Positions 17,032 to 25,726 of a stretch of 61,482 bases of DNA are shown here, piece by piece. Where the stretch lies: contig NZ_CVTB01000250.1 in the NCBI RefSeq assembly GCF_001050015.1, forward strand, positions 1 through 61,482, read 5' to 3'. Positions within the stretch are counted from its first letter, which is position 1; the number at the start of each line of letters is the position of its first letter. Both the position numbers and the translations under genes were made by a program. Origin of the DNA: Mycolicibacterium malmesburyense. GTDB lineage: Bacteria > Actinomycetota > Actinomycetes > Mycobacteriales > Mycobacteriaceae. The notes below the pieces were generated by a model. The model did not search any database, had not been told where the DNA came from, and saw nothing but the letters and a program-made list of their open reading frames with translations.

Positions 17032-18306
17032 TCAGTACATCCGTATCGGTAGGTTGGTCAGTCCACGCAGCGACACCGTCGGCCGGTAATGCAGCTGTTC
17101 CGGTGGCGCCTTGAGGTCCCAGTTGGGGAAACGTCGTAACAAGGTGCTCAACGCCGCGCGCCCTTCGAGCCTCGCGAGTTGATGGCCCAGGCAGTAGTGG
17201 ATGCCGAACGCGAACCCGTAGTGCCGGTTCGGCTTTCGAGTCAGATCGAGCGCTTCCGGGTTGTCGAACACCGTCTCGTCCCGGTTGGCGGAGATGATCG
17301 CCCCCAGCAGCTGTGAGCCGCGCGGGATGTGCACCCCGCGAATCTCCATGTCCTCTTTGGCCAGCCGGGCCGCGCCGTAGGCGACCGGGGCGGTGTAGCG
17401 CAACAACTCCTCGATGGCGGTGGTGTCGAGGAGTTCGGGCTGCCTGCGCAGCAGGTCCAGCTGCTCGGGGTGCCGGGTCAGCGCCAGCACGCTGCTGCCG
17501 ATCAGGCTCGAGGTGGTGTCGTGGCCGGCCAGCAGCAACAGGAACACCATGGCGACGGCTTCCTTGTGGCTGAGCTTGTCGCCACCTTCGTTGGCCCGCA
17601 CCAGTTCTGAGATCAATCCGTCATCGGGGTTGACCCGGCGATCGGAGATCATCTCCTCGAAGAGCCGAGACAGCTGAACCGAGTGATACGCACTGCGGAG
17701 CTGTCCGGCGCGACGACGCCCCGCGTCGTCGCCCAGCTTCTCCACCAGATCGTGGAAGGTGTCGCGGTCCTTGTCGGCGATGCCGAGCATGGTGGCGATG
17801 ACCGCCAGCGGCAGCTTGACGGCGAAAGCCTGAACCAGGTCGACATCGCGTTCGGCCGCCACCTCGTCGGCGAGCTGTTCGGCGATCTTGTTGATGTCGG
17901 GCACCAGCGTGGTGACGAACTTCGGGGTGAAGGCCTTGTGCACCAACGTCCGTAGCCGCTTGTGGTCGGGATCGTCGCGGAAGACCATGGTCTGGGTCAG
18001 CATCCGGATCGACGACGGCAGCAGCCAGGCGAACCGGCGCGCGGAGGTGTACTTGATGATGTCGTTGGAGAAGCGATCGTCGCCGAAAACCAAGCCGACG
18101 TCCTCGTGCAGGGTCACCAGGTAGCCGCCCTTGCCCCGCAGCAGCAGCGGGGCCGTGGCCCACGAGATGGGTGCCTCCGCGCGCAGTTCGGCCATCCGCG
18201 CGAACGGATCGTCGAGCATCTGCCGGGTGCCGAGGTCGGTGTAGGCCAAACCGGCCGGGCCCGGACTGGTCTTGGCGGACCGGGGCGCCCTGGACGTCTT
18301 CGTCAT
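17032..18306 (-). CDS. Cytochrome P450
   Basis: A 424-residue soluble bacterial P450. The oxygen-binding I-helix reads LLAGHDTTSSLIG, the K-helix ExxR is AIEELLRYTAPVAYG, and the heme loop is FGIHYCLGHQLARLEG with Cys372 as heme ligand. All key residues are present. The ATG at 18306 has GGGAG five bases upstream; in-frame starts at 18318 and 18345 are less well supported. No ferredoxin gene is adjacent. As first gene of operon II, divergent from a crotonase across the shared operator, it probably hydroxylates the imported lipid or an acid made from it. The CYP family cannot be named by eye. Confidence 0.9.
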   Translation of the reverse strand: MTKTSRAPRSAKTSPGPAGLAYTDLGTRQMLDDPFARMAELRAEAPISWATAPLLLRGKGGYLVTLHEDVGLVFGDDRFSNDIIKYTSARRFAWLLPSSIRMLTQTMVFRDDPDHKRLRTLVHKAFTPKFVTTLVPDINKIAEQLADEVAAERDVDLVQAFAVKLPLAVIATMLGIADKDRDTFHDLVEKLGDDAGRRRAGQLRSAYHSVQLSRLFEEMISDRRVNPDDGLISELVRANEGGDKLSHKEAVAMVFLLLLAGHDTTSSLIGSSVLALTRHPEQLDLLRRQPELLDTTAIEELLRYTAPVAYGAARLAKEDMEIRGVHIPRGSQLLGAIISANRDETVFDNPEALDLTRKPNRHYGFAFGIHYCLGHQLARLEGRAALSTLLRRFPNWDLKAPPEQLHYRPTVSLRGLTNLPIRMY

Positions 18307-18403
18307 GGTCACTCCCATCGGGGCCGACTCGCACCCCGGGCGCATGTCACCCGTGCACCCAAACTGCCCATCTCATTTCCCCGTGTGTCAGTTGCGAATC
18401 CAA

Positions 18404-18422
18404 TTTATTAGTACACTGAATA
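18404..18422. promoter_or_regulatory. Shared AGTATACT-core element, site 2 (P450 operon/crotonase)
   Basis: TTTATTAGTACACTGAATA ends two bases before the crotonase ATG and 97 bases from the divergent P450 start. The core is AGTACACT. An overlapping TATTA/TACACT could serve as -10, in which case the plus-strand message would be almost leaderless, common in mycobacteria. Confidence 0.6.
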
Positions 18423-18424
18423 CT

Positions 18425-19258
18425 ATGATTTACGCTAGCCCCCACTCGGACATCGACCCGGACACCTCTGATGGTGCGCTTCAGACTGTCGATTTCGCCG
18501 TCGGTTCGGACCACGTGGCCACGGTGACGCTGAATCGGCCGGATGCGATGAACGCCATCTCCGAGCGGATGGCCCGCGAGCTGGCCTGGGTCTGGCAGAC
18601 CGTGCGCGACACCGACGACATCCACGTCGCGGTGTTGCGGGCGGCGGGCGATCGGGCCTTCTGCACCGGTGTGGACGTCAAGAGCGACGCGAGCTGGTTC
18701 CTGAAATCCAACGTGTGGAACAGCTTCGACCCGGGGGTGTGGGTGTCGCCGAAAATCGCGCACCGGTGCTGGAAGCCGGTGATCACCGCGGTGCACGGGC
18801 TGGTGGCCGGCGGCGGGCAGTACCTGTTGAACGAGGCCGACATCATCATCTGCTCCGAGGACGCCGCCTTCTTCGACCCTCACGCGAACGCGTCGATCGT
18901 CTCGGCACTGGAGCCGATCGGCATGCTGCAGCGGGGCGTTCCCCTCGGCGACGTGCTGCGCTGGGCGCTCATGGGCACCGAGGAACGCATCTCCGCCCAC
19001 ACCGCGCTGCGACTTGGCCTGGTGACCGAGGTCGTCGACCGCGACCAACTGTGGGAGCGCGCCCACCAGATCGCCACCACGATCGCCGAGCGAAACCCCC
19101 AGGCAATCCAGGGAACGATCCGCGCGATATGGGAATCTCTAGACATGACCAGGTCGACCGCGCTGCAGAACGGCATGGCCTATACGCACATCGGCAATCC
19201 GCCGGTGGCCGAAAGACGCGCGGCGCCGCGGCGCAACGGACCACCCAGCTATCGGTGA
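18425..19258 (+). CDS. Enoyl-CoA hydratase/isomerase (crotonase) family protein
   Basis: A 277-residue crotonase beginning MIYASPHSDIDPDTSDGAL. The CoA and oxyanion segments are AAGDRAFCTGVDVK and VHGLVAGGGQYLL; the region after ANASIVSALEPIGMLQRG holds one candidate acidic residue, with a second in GTEERISA. The start directly follows the shared operator; a weaker possibility is a start further in. The GntR regulator begins five bases after its stop, so the two are co-transcribed. Its substrate is presumably an enoyl-CoA of the same pathway as the one handled at 14.9 kb, to which it is only distantly similar. Confidence 0.83.
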   Translation: MIYASPHSDIDPDTSDGALQTVDFAVGSDHVATVTLNRPDAMNAISERMARELAWVWQTVRDTDDIHVAVLRAAGDRAFCTGVDVKSDASWFLKSNVWNSFDPGVWVSPKIAHRCWKPVITAVHGLVAGGGQYLLNEADIIICSEDAAFFDPHANASIVSALEPIGMLQRGVPLGDVLRWALMGTEERISAHTALRLGLVTEVVDRDQLWERAHQIATTIAERNPQAIQGTIRAIWESLDMTRSTALQNGMAYTHIGNPPVAERRAAPRRNGPPSYR

Positions 19259-19262
19259 CACG

Positions 19263-20693
19263 GTGGATCAGGACCTGATCGCGCCGCGGATCGACTCGCG
19301 GCAGGCCAAGCTCGCGGGCCGCGCGGCCGAGCAGATCGTCGCCGACGTGATCGAGCTGGGCTGGCCGGTGGGTCACGTGCTGGGTTCGGAGGCCGAACTG
19401 CTCGAGCGCTACGGGGTGAGCCGCGCGGTGCTGCGGGAAGCGGTGCGCCTCGTCGAACATCAACGGGTGGCCCGGATGCGGCGCGGCACGGGCGGCGGCC
19501 TGGTGATCGACGAACCCGACGTCGACGCGGTGATCGGTCCGACGGTGATCTACCTCCTGCGCGCGAAAGCCACCCTCGACGAACTCTTCGACACGCGGAT
19601 CATCCTGGAAGAACTGGTCGCCGAACTGGCCTCGCAGCGCGCCGGCGAGGCCGACATCAGCACCGTGCGCGAAACGCTGGCCGAGGAGTCGGCGGGCAAC
19701 TTCACCGAATACCGGCGGCTGCACACTCAACTCGCCGCGCTGACCGGAAACCCGGTGTTGCAGCTGTTCGTCGAAACCTTCAGCCACGTCATCGATTTCC
19801 ACTTCGCGGACGAGGCGATGCTGCCCTCCGACATGACCAAGGAAGTGCAGCATGCGCATGCGAGCATCGCGCGGGCGATCCTGACCAACAACCCCGGTGT
19901 GGCCCGCGAGCGGATGAGCCGACATCTGCGCGCCGAGGCGCAATTCATCCACCGCCAACCGGACACCGTGCAACACCTGGACCCCACCACCGCCCTGCCG
20001 GGTACCGACGGCGAGAAGCGTGGCGAGGCGCTGGCCCGAGAGATCTTCGCGTGGGTGCTCGACACCGAGGCGACCCCAGGGACGTTCATCGGTTCGGAGG
20101 CCACGCTGATGGCCAGATACAAGGCCAGCCGCGCGGTCCTGCGCGAAGCCATCCGGATCCTGGAGTACCAGCAGATCGCCCTCACCCGGCGGGGTCCCGG
20201 CGGAGGGCTCTTCGTCATCGAGCCCGACATCTCGGCGCTGACCGAGATCATTTCGATCTACCTGCGCCGACACGGTGTCACCGCAAAACACATCCAGGAG
20301 TTGCGCACCGGGCTGGAGCTGGCGGTCGCCGAGCGGGCGGCCGCCGCCGTGCGCTCCGGCACCGTCGACGGCTCGATGATCGAGAAGGCGTTGGCCACCG
20401 AGTCCGAACAGGGCGTCACCGCCGCGTACGCGAAACGCGAAGACTTCCACTCCGTGCTCGCTCGGCTTTCGGGCAATCGAGCGCTGGAACTGGTGCACCG
20501 CGTGACCATGCGGCTGGGCTGGAACTTCTTCGCCCAGTACGTCGATGCCGACCCCCAGGCGCTCGAACGGGCCTCGAAGGCCATCGATCCGGCGCACCGC
20601 AGCATCGCCGATGCGCTGCTCGCCGGGGACAGCGAGCTCGCCGTGGTGCGGATGCGCGCACACGTCACGGCCACCACACCGCAAGGGCGGTGA
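19263..20693 (+). CDS. Double-length GntR/FadR-type regulator (two HTH-FCD modules)
   Basis: A 476-residue protein, about twice the usual FadR-type length. The first module has a winged helix (SEAELLERYGVSRAVLREA, then RGTGGGLVI) and an FCD-like helical domain (about 85-225). After a linker the pattern repeats: SEATLMARYKASRAVLREA and RGPGGGLFVI near residues 275-325, then a second FCD domain to the end. One polypeptide therefore carries two DNA-binding and two effector domains. The GTG start follows the crotonase stop by four bases. FCD domains commonly bind carboxylic acids or acyl-CoA, so it may sense a pathway intermediate and bind the shared AGTATACT elements. Confidence 0.88.
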   Translation: MDQDLIAPRIDSRQAKLAGRAAEQIVADVIELGWPVGHVLGSEAELLERYGVSRAVLREAVRLVEHQRVARMRRGTGGGLVIDEPDVDAVIGPTVIYLLRAKATLDELFDTRIILEELVAELASQRAGEADISTVRETLAEESAGNFTEYRRLHTQLAALTGNPVLQLFVETFSHVIDFHFADEAMLPSDMTKEVQHAHASIARAILTNNPGVARERMSRHLRAEAQFIHRQPDTVQHLDPTTALPGTDGEKRGEALAREIFAWVLDTEATPGTFIGSEATLMARYKASRAVLREAIRILEYQQIALTRRGPGGGLFVIEPDISALTEIISIYLRRHGVTAKHIQELRTGLELAVAERAAAAVRSGTVDGSMIEKALATESEQGVTAAYAKREDFHSVLARLSGNRALELVHRVTMRLGWNFFAQYVDADPQALERASKAIDPAHRSIADALLAGDSELAVVRMRAHVTATTPQGR

Positions 20694-20731
20694 CCGCCGA
20701 GTGACTCAGGACGGGGCCTGTTCAGTGCCGA

Positions 20732-20750
20732 GTGTTGAGTATACTGTTTA
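20732..20750. promoter_or_regulatory. Shared AGTATACT-core element, site 3 (second CoA ligase)
   Basis: GTGTTGAGTATACTGTTTA lies 23 bases before the CoA ligase GTG. Its core AGTATACT is a perfect palindrome, the best half-site symmetry of the six copies. A ribosome site GGGAG follows at 20765-20769. Confidence 0.6.
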
Positions 20751-20773
20751 AGCTAATTCAAGATGGGAGCGAC

Positions 20774-22348
20774 GTGAAGCATCCGTGGGACCAGCGGCTC
20801 GGTGTGTGGTGGATCGCCGAAGATCACCCCCACGCACCGGCGATCGCCGAGTCGCCCAGCGGGCGCACCATGAGCTTCGGCGAACTCGCTGCGGCGGCCC
20901 ACCGGGTGGCCAATGCCTTGCGCGCCCACGGCCTGCGCGACGGTGAGGTGGTCGCCTACGCGCTGCCCAACGACGTCGACGCCGTCGTGTGGCAGTTGGC
21001 GACCACCGAGATCGGCCTGCGCTATCTGACCCTGAACCCGACGCTGTCGGCGGACGAATTCGCCTCGATCCTCGAGCACTCCGGCGCCGCGGCCCTGGTA
21101 TCGCACGTCGACTACCTCGACCGCTGCGCCGGCGCCGCGGATAGTGCGGGTTTGCGGGTTGCGGTCGGCGCGGTGTCCGGAGGCGACGTGCCGTCGGGGT
21201 TCGTCACCGACGCCGAATTCGCCGCCGACCAGCCGTCCACCGCGCCCGCCGACCGCAGACAAGGCGATTCCATCCGGTACTCGTCGGGGACGACCGGCAA
21301 GCCCAAGGGCATCATGCGCGCACTCGAGAACCGCGATCCGTCCGAGGCCGCCAATGCCATGGCGGTGTTCGGCCGCGCCTTCGACTTTCGGCCGTTCGAC
21401 GGCGCGCACCTGGTGTCGACGGGCATGCATCACGCCGGATGCCAGAGCTTCTACCTCGGCGCGTTGAACGTCGGCCAGGCGCTGGTGATCCTCGGCAAGT
21501 TCGACGCCGAGCAGACCCTGGCCGCCATCGACCGGAATCCGGTCACGTCGGCGTATATGGTGCCCACCCAATTCGTGCGGATGCTCAAGTTGCCGCGGGA
21601 TGTCCGCAGCAGATACGACGTGTCGAGCCTGCGGTCGGTCGTGCACTCGGCGGCGCCGTGCCCGCTGCAGGTCAAGAAGGACATGATGGCTTGGTGGGGC
21701 CCGGTGATCTGGGAGACCTACGGCGGCACCGAGGGCGCGGCCACCATCGCCAAACCATACCGCTGGCTGGAGAAGCCGGGCACTGTCGGCCGGCCCGTGC
21801 GCGGGATGAACGTCAAAATTCTCGATGACGAGGGAAACCCGCTGCCCGCCAACGAAATCGGCAACGTCTACATCGAATCCCTGAACGGGCTCAGCTTCGA
21901 GTACCGCAACGACGCCGAACTGACCGCGTCGGTGCACCGCGGCAACGCCTTCACGTTGGGCGACATGGGCTATCTCGACGATGACGGCTACCTGTTCATC
22001 TGCGACCGCGCCAAGGACATGATCATCAGCGGCGGCGTCAACATCTACCCGGCCGAGGTCGAGGGCGTCCTGTCCAGCCATCCGGCCGTCGCCGATGTGG
22101 CGGTGATCGGGATACCCGACCCGGAGTGGGGCGAACAGGTCAAGGCGGTGGTCGAACTCGTCATCGACACGGAACCGTCCGACGCCCTGGCCGACGACCT
22201 CATCGCGTTCACCCGGGCGCGATTGGCCGGCTTCAAGTGTCCGCGTTCGGTGGAGTTCACCGGCCACCTGCCGCGCACCGAGACGGGAAAGCTGATGAAA
22301 CGTCAGATCCGCGACGCGCATTGGGCTGACGCAGGCAGGCGGGTGTGA
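20774..22348 (+). CDS. AMP-forming acyl-CoA synthetase
   Basis: A 524-residue adenylate-forming ligase. The P-loop reads IRYSSGTTGKPKGIMR, the A5 region WETYGGTEGAA, the A7 region FTLGDMGYLDDDGYLF and A8 DRAKDMIISGGVNIYPAE; the catalytic Lys is in TETGKLMKRQIRD. A GTG start has GGGAG upstream; a longer reading starts inside the operator. It differs clearly from the ligase at 8.1-9.7 kb (HHAGC motif region, SSGTTGKPKG), so the pathway has two activation steps or two substrate chain lengths. It leads into the thioesterase gene 30 bases downstream. Confidence 0.87.
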   Translation: MKHPWDQRLGVWWIAEDHPHAPAIAESPSGRTMSFGELAAAAHRVANALRAHGLRDGEVVAYALPNDVDAVVWQLATTEIGLRYLTLNPTLSADEFASILEHSGAAALVSHVDYLDRCAGAADSAGLRVAVGAVSGGDVPSGFVTDAEFAADQPSTAPADRRQGDSIRYSSGTTGKPKGIMRALENRDPSEAANAMAVFGRAFDFRPFDGAHLVSTGMHHAGCQSFYLGALNVGQALVILGKFDAEQTLAAIDRNPVTSAYMVPTQFVRMLKLPRDVRSRYDVSSLRSVVHSAAPCPLQVKKDMMAWWGPVIWETYGGTEGAATIAKPYRWLEKPGTVGRPVRGMNVKILDDEGNPLPANEIGNVYIESLNGLSFEYRNDAELTASVHRGNAFTLGDMGYLDDDGYLFICDRAKDMIISGGVNIYPAEVEGVLSSHPAVADVAVIGIPDPEWGEQVKAVVELVIDTEPSDALADDLIAFTRARLAGFKCPRSVEFTGHLPRTETGKLMKRQIRDAHWADAGRRV

Positions 22349-22378
22349 GGTGAGCACGATCGCAACCCGGGGACGGCA

Positions 22379-23233
22379 ATGAGCTTGACGCGCGAGGTAT
22401 TCGACGGTGAGCAGCTCACCCCGACCACCGTCGCCGAGGTGCTCGACATCCGAGCACTGCCGCACGACCGCTTCCGCGCTGATCCGGTCAGCGTCAACGG
22501 CAGGCGCACGATCTACGGCGGACAGGTGGCCGCCCAGGCGCTGCGTGCGGCCGGCCTCACCGTTCCCGAAGATCGCGTCGCGCACTCCATCCACGGCTAT
22601 TTCCTCTTGGCCGGCGATGCCAGTGCCCCGATCGAGCTGAGGGTGGAACGGGACCGCGACGGCGGGCGTTACTCGGGCCGCCGCGTCACCGCCGTGCAGA
22701 ACGACGGGGTGATCTTCTCGATGTCCTGCTCCTTCAGCCGATCGAAACCCGATGCGCCCGAGTATCAGGCCGCCGAGCTACCGCGCGTGCAGCCGCCGGA
22801 CGAACTGGACACACACCAACTGGACGCGTCGCGCACCTTCGACGTCGAGGCTCGCGTCCCCGAGGACACCCGGCCGTGGTACCGCTGGCCGGCGCGGATG
22901 TGGCTGCGCATCCGCGAGCCGTTGGCCGACGATCCCAACGTGCGGGCCTGCGGCGTGGTGTTCCTCTCCGACCTGTGCACCGGGTTGTCCCGGGCACCGC
23001 AGATCGAGCAGGTCGGACTGCTCCCGAGCGTCGACCACGCGGTGTGGCTGCACCGGGGCGCGGACCCGAACGGCTGGTTGCTGATCGATCTCGATCCCGT
23101 CGCAACCTCGGGCGGCCGCGGGATGTACTCGGGACATCTCTACGACACCCGCGGCGCGCTTGTGGCCACCCTCGCCCAGGAGTCACTGTTCGACATCCCG
23201 CGCCGCCGCAACGACAAGCGTTCGGCCACATGA
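22379..23233 (+). CDS. TesB-type acyl-CoA thioesterase II
   Basis: A 284-residue double-hotdog thioesterase. The N-terminal hotdog contains RTIYGGQVAAQALRAAG and HSIHGYFLLAGD; the C-terminal one contains FLSDLCTGLSRAP, DHAVWLHRG, the SGGRGMYSGHLYD segment and the final AQESLFD. The Asp, Thr/Ser and Gln expected of TesB are available in SDLCTG, the SGGRG region and AQES. Length is typical. It hydrolyses acyl-CoA to free acid, perhaps releasing CoA from dead-end intermediates. It lies 30 bases after the ligase and is probably co-transcribed. Confidence 0.87.
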   Translation: MSLTREVFDGEQLTPTTVAEVLDIRALPHDRFRADPVSVNGRRTIYGGQVAAQALRAAGLTVPEDRVAHSIHGYFLLAGDASAPIELRVERDRDGGRYSGRRVTAVQNDGVIFSMSCSFSRSKPDAPEYQAAELPRVQPPDELDTHQLDASRTFDVEARVPEDTRPWYRWPARMWLRIREPLADDPNVRACGVVFLSDLCTGLSRAPQIEQVGLLPSVDHAVWLHRGADPNGWLLIDLDPVATSGGRGMYSGHLYDTRGALVATLAQESLFDIPRRRNDKRSAT

Positions 23234-23292
23234 GAATTGGAACGAGTGTCGATCGCCGCCCACGACCGGGTGACGATCTGCAAAGTATCGCC

Positions 23293-23311
23293 TAAATTAG
23301 TATCCTTTACG
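23293..23311. promoter_or_regulatory. Shared AGTATACT-core element, site 4 (23.3 kb gene)
   Basis: TAAATTAGTATCCTTTACG ends 13 bases before the ATG at 23325. The core is AGTATCCT. It is framed by CCTAA at 23291 and TTAGG at 23312, making an outer inverted repeat. Confidence 0.55.
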
Positions 23312-23324
23312 TTAGGATGACGCC

Positions 23325-24467
23325 ATGCCACGGGCCAGCAGTCCGGCCGCAGCGATGCGAGCGGACAGCACGGACACGACGAACCAGGCGGATCGGACGA
23401 CGGTGATCACCGCCGATACACCCATGCTCCCCGCCGACGACGGCTTCCATCCAGCCCCCGAAGGTGACCCGTACTGGGCGGAGACCACCTGGTGGTCGTT
23501 CAACATCCCGGAACGCAGGATCGGGTGCTGGCTGCACGCCACCTTCCACACCACCCGGCGCACCGTCACCTGGCGCGTGTACGTGTGGGACCCGCGAGGC
23601 GCCTACCCGGACCAGCTGCGCTATTTCCGGATGCAGACCGAGGTGCCGGTGACGGATCCCAACCCGGACCTGCGCGACATCGCCATCCCCGGCGGTGGCT
23701 TCTCGGTGCGGATGGTGCGCCCGCTGCGCGAATATGACATCGAGTTCACCGACCCGGCAGCCGATTTCGCCATCCGCATCCACTTCGAGGGTCTGCACGA
23801 TCCGCGGCGCTTCACCCCCGGCGAGCCGCCCTTCATGAACCACACCCACTTCGACCAAGTGGGTCATGTGACCGGCGTGCTGACCTTGGACAGCGAGCAC
23901 ATCCCCATCGACTGCTACTCGGTGCGCGACCGGTCCTGGGCGCCGCGCGGAGCGCCTCGGCCGCCTCGCAAACCGGGCAGCGAGAAGCCGGCACACGACA
24001 ACGGACGGGTCCGGTATCCGGGCGGCCCGCTGTGGCGGCAGATCGAACGCGAACGTGGCCGCGGCCGCATTCAGTACGTGTTCGCCCACACCGGCCCGGA
24101 GGCCGGGTTTCTGGCCTTCGCCCGCGTGGCCGATGGCGGCCCCGACGGTTGGTCGCCGCTGAACCACGGCTGGCTGCTGCGCGACGGCGAATTCGCCTCG
24201 TTGGACAAATCCGCCAGCGTCATGAAGAACTACCGCGACCCGGTCACCGGATGGAGTTCGCACATGGAGTTCCGGCTGACCGACGCGCTGGGCAGGCAGA
24301 TGGTCACGGAAGGTTTCACCGTCAGCCATATCAGCGAACACGGCGGCGGCAGTACGGCATTGATGCGGTTCGACTTGGACGGGCGCATCGGTTGGGGCGA
24401 GGACCAGGACATCTGGAATCCCAAGCACTTCACGCGAATGCGTGACGCGCTCCAGGCGGTGCGGTGA
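23325..24467 (+). CDS. DUF7064/DUF7065-like lipid-pathway protein (lipocalin/AttH-like fold suspected)
   Basis: A 380-residue soluble protein without signal peptide. After a low-complexity N-terminus it reads WAETTWWSFNIPERRIGCWLH, then a beta-rich domain with IPGGGFSVRMVRPLREY, FDQVGHVTGVL and the CYSVRDRSWAPRG motif, and a second beta domain after a Pro-rich linker near residues 205-220. The conserved SVRDRSW and FNIPER patterns match the uncharacterised DUF7064/7065 proteins found in actinobacterial steroid and lipid clusters, which distantly resemble AttH/CrtC hydratase folds. I do not know its reaction. It has its own copy of the shared operator and precedes the CoA-transferase by 46 bases. 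Confidence 0.7.
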   Translation: MPRASSPAAAMRADSTDTTNQADRTTVITADTPMLPADDGFHPAPEGDPYWAETTWWSFNIPERRIGCWLHATFHTTRRTVTWRVYVWDPRGAYPDQLRYFRMQTEVPVTDPNPDLRDIAIPGGGFSVRMVRPLREYDIEFTDPAADFAIRIHFEGLHDPRRFTPGEPPFMNHTHFDQVGHVTGVLTLDSEHIPIDCYSVRDRSWAPRGAPRPPRKPGSEKPAHDNGRVRYPGGPLWRQIERERGRGRIQYVFAHTGPEAGFLAFARVADGGPDGWSPLNHGWLLRDGEFASLDKSASVMKNYRDPVTGWSSHMEFRLTDALGRQMVTEGFTVSHISEHGGGSTALMRFDLDGRIGWGEDQDIWNPKHFTRMRDALQAVR

Positions 24468-24513
24468 ACTCCGATTCGATAGTCGAACCTTCGCGAACAG
24501 CGGGAGGATGAGC

Positions 24514-25722
24514 ATGGCTGGACCGTTCGAAGGCGTTCGCGTCGTCGAGGTGGCGGCATGGACCTTCGTCCCGGGGGCCGGCGCCATCATGGCCGATCTC
24601 GGTGCCGACGTGATCAAGGTGGAGCCGCCGACCGGTGACCCCCAGCGTGCCCTGCGCAACGCGCTCAACGCCGACGACTCCGCCCCGAACCCCTTTCTGC
24701 ACGTGCCGAATCGGGGCAAGCGCAGCATCACGCTCGACCTGACCACCCCGGCCGGCCTCGACGCGCTGCGCCAACTGGTCAAGTCCGCCGACGTCTTCCT
24801 CACCAGCTACCTGCCGAAGGTCCGAGCCAAGCTCGGCATCGACCCCGAGGACCTGCGCGCGGACCATCCGCGGCTGATCTACGTGCGGGGGACCGGCTGG
24901 GGCAGCACGGGACCCAACGCGTCCACCGGTGGGTTCGATTCCGCGGCAGCGTGGTCCGCGGCCGGCGTGCAGAACAAGCTGACCGCCCCGGGGGCCGCCG
25001 AACCCGCCGCGCAACCGGCCGCGTTCTTCGACCTGCAGGGTTCGAGCGCTATCGCGGGCGCGGTGGCGATGGCGTTGTTCCGGCGCGAACGTTCGGGTGA
25101 GGGAGCGCTGATCGACGTCTCGCTGCTGAACACCGGCATGTGGACCATGGGCCCCGACATCGCGGCAGCGGCGGCCGGAACCGGAGAACTGCCGCGTATG
25201 GAACGCAAGGCGGCACCGAACCCGATCGTCAACTACTACCGCACCTCCGACGACCGTTGGCTGAATCTGGTGTGCCTGCAGGCCGACCGGTTCTGGGGCG
25301 AACTGTGCACGCTGATCGGGCGCGAGGACCTGATCGACGACGAGCGGTTCCGCGACGCCTTCTCACGCTTCGTCAACAGCGCCGAGTGCGTCGCGGAACT
25401 GGACGCCGCCTTCGGTAGCCGAACGCTCGACGAGTGGCGCAGCGCGTTGGCCGGATTCTCCGGCGTGTGGTCGGCGGCCGCGACATTCGACGAGGTCTGC
25501 GCCAACCCACAGGTCGCCGAGAACGGCTACCTGCCCGAGATCGTCGGCACCGACGGCAGGCCCTTCCGGCTGGTGGCCCCGCCTTACCAATTCGACGGTG
25601 TGCCAACCACTCCGGTCGGCCCCGCACCCGAACTCGGTCAACACACCGAGGAGATCCTGCTGGACTGCGGCATGGATTGGGACACGATCGCGGGCCTGCG
25701 TGAACGGGGGGTGCTCGGCTGA
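24514..25722 (+). CDS. Class III (CaiB/BaiF) CoA-transferase
   Basis: A 402-residue family III CoA-transferase. The N-terminus FEGVRVVEVAAWTFVPGAG is typical, GADVIKVEPP and NRGKRSITLDL follow, and the probable catalytic Asp173 lies in AFFDLQGSSAIAG. The ATG at 24514 sits six bases after GGGAGG, better spaced than the ATG at 24508. These enzymes move CoA between acids, sparing ATP, or act as racemases (Mcr type); here transfer to an imported acid is the simpler guess. The gene ends four bases from the convergent GntR regulator. Confidence 0.88.
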   Translation: MAGPFEGVRVVEVAAWTFVPGAGAIMADLGADVIKVEPPTGDPQRALRNALNADDSAPNPFLHVPNRGKRSITLDLTTPAGLDALRQLVKSADVFLTSYLPKVRAKLGIDPEDLRADHPRLIYVRGTGWGSTGPNASTGGFDSAAAWSAAGVQNKLTAPGAAEPAAQPAAFFDLQGSSAIAGAVAMALFRRERSGEGALIDVSLLNTGMWTMGPDIAAAAAGTGELPRMERKAAPNPIVNYYRTSDDRWLNLVCLQADRFWGELCTLIGREDLIDDERFRDAFSRFVNSAECVAELDAAFGSRTLDEWRSALAGFSGVWSAAATFDEVCANPQVAENGYLPEIVGTDGRPFRLVAPPYQFDGVPTTPVGPAPELGQHTEEILLDCGMDWDTIAGLRERGVLG

Positions 25723-25726
25723 CGTG

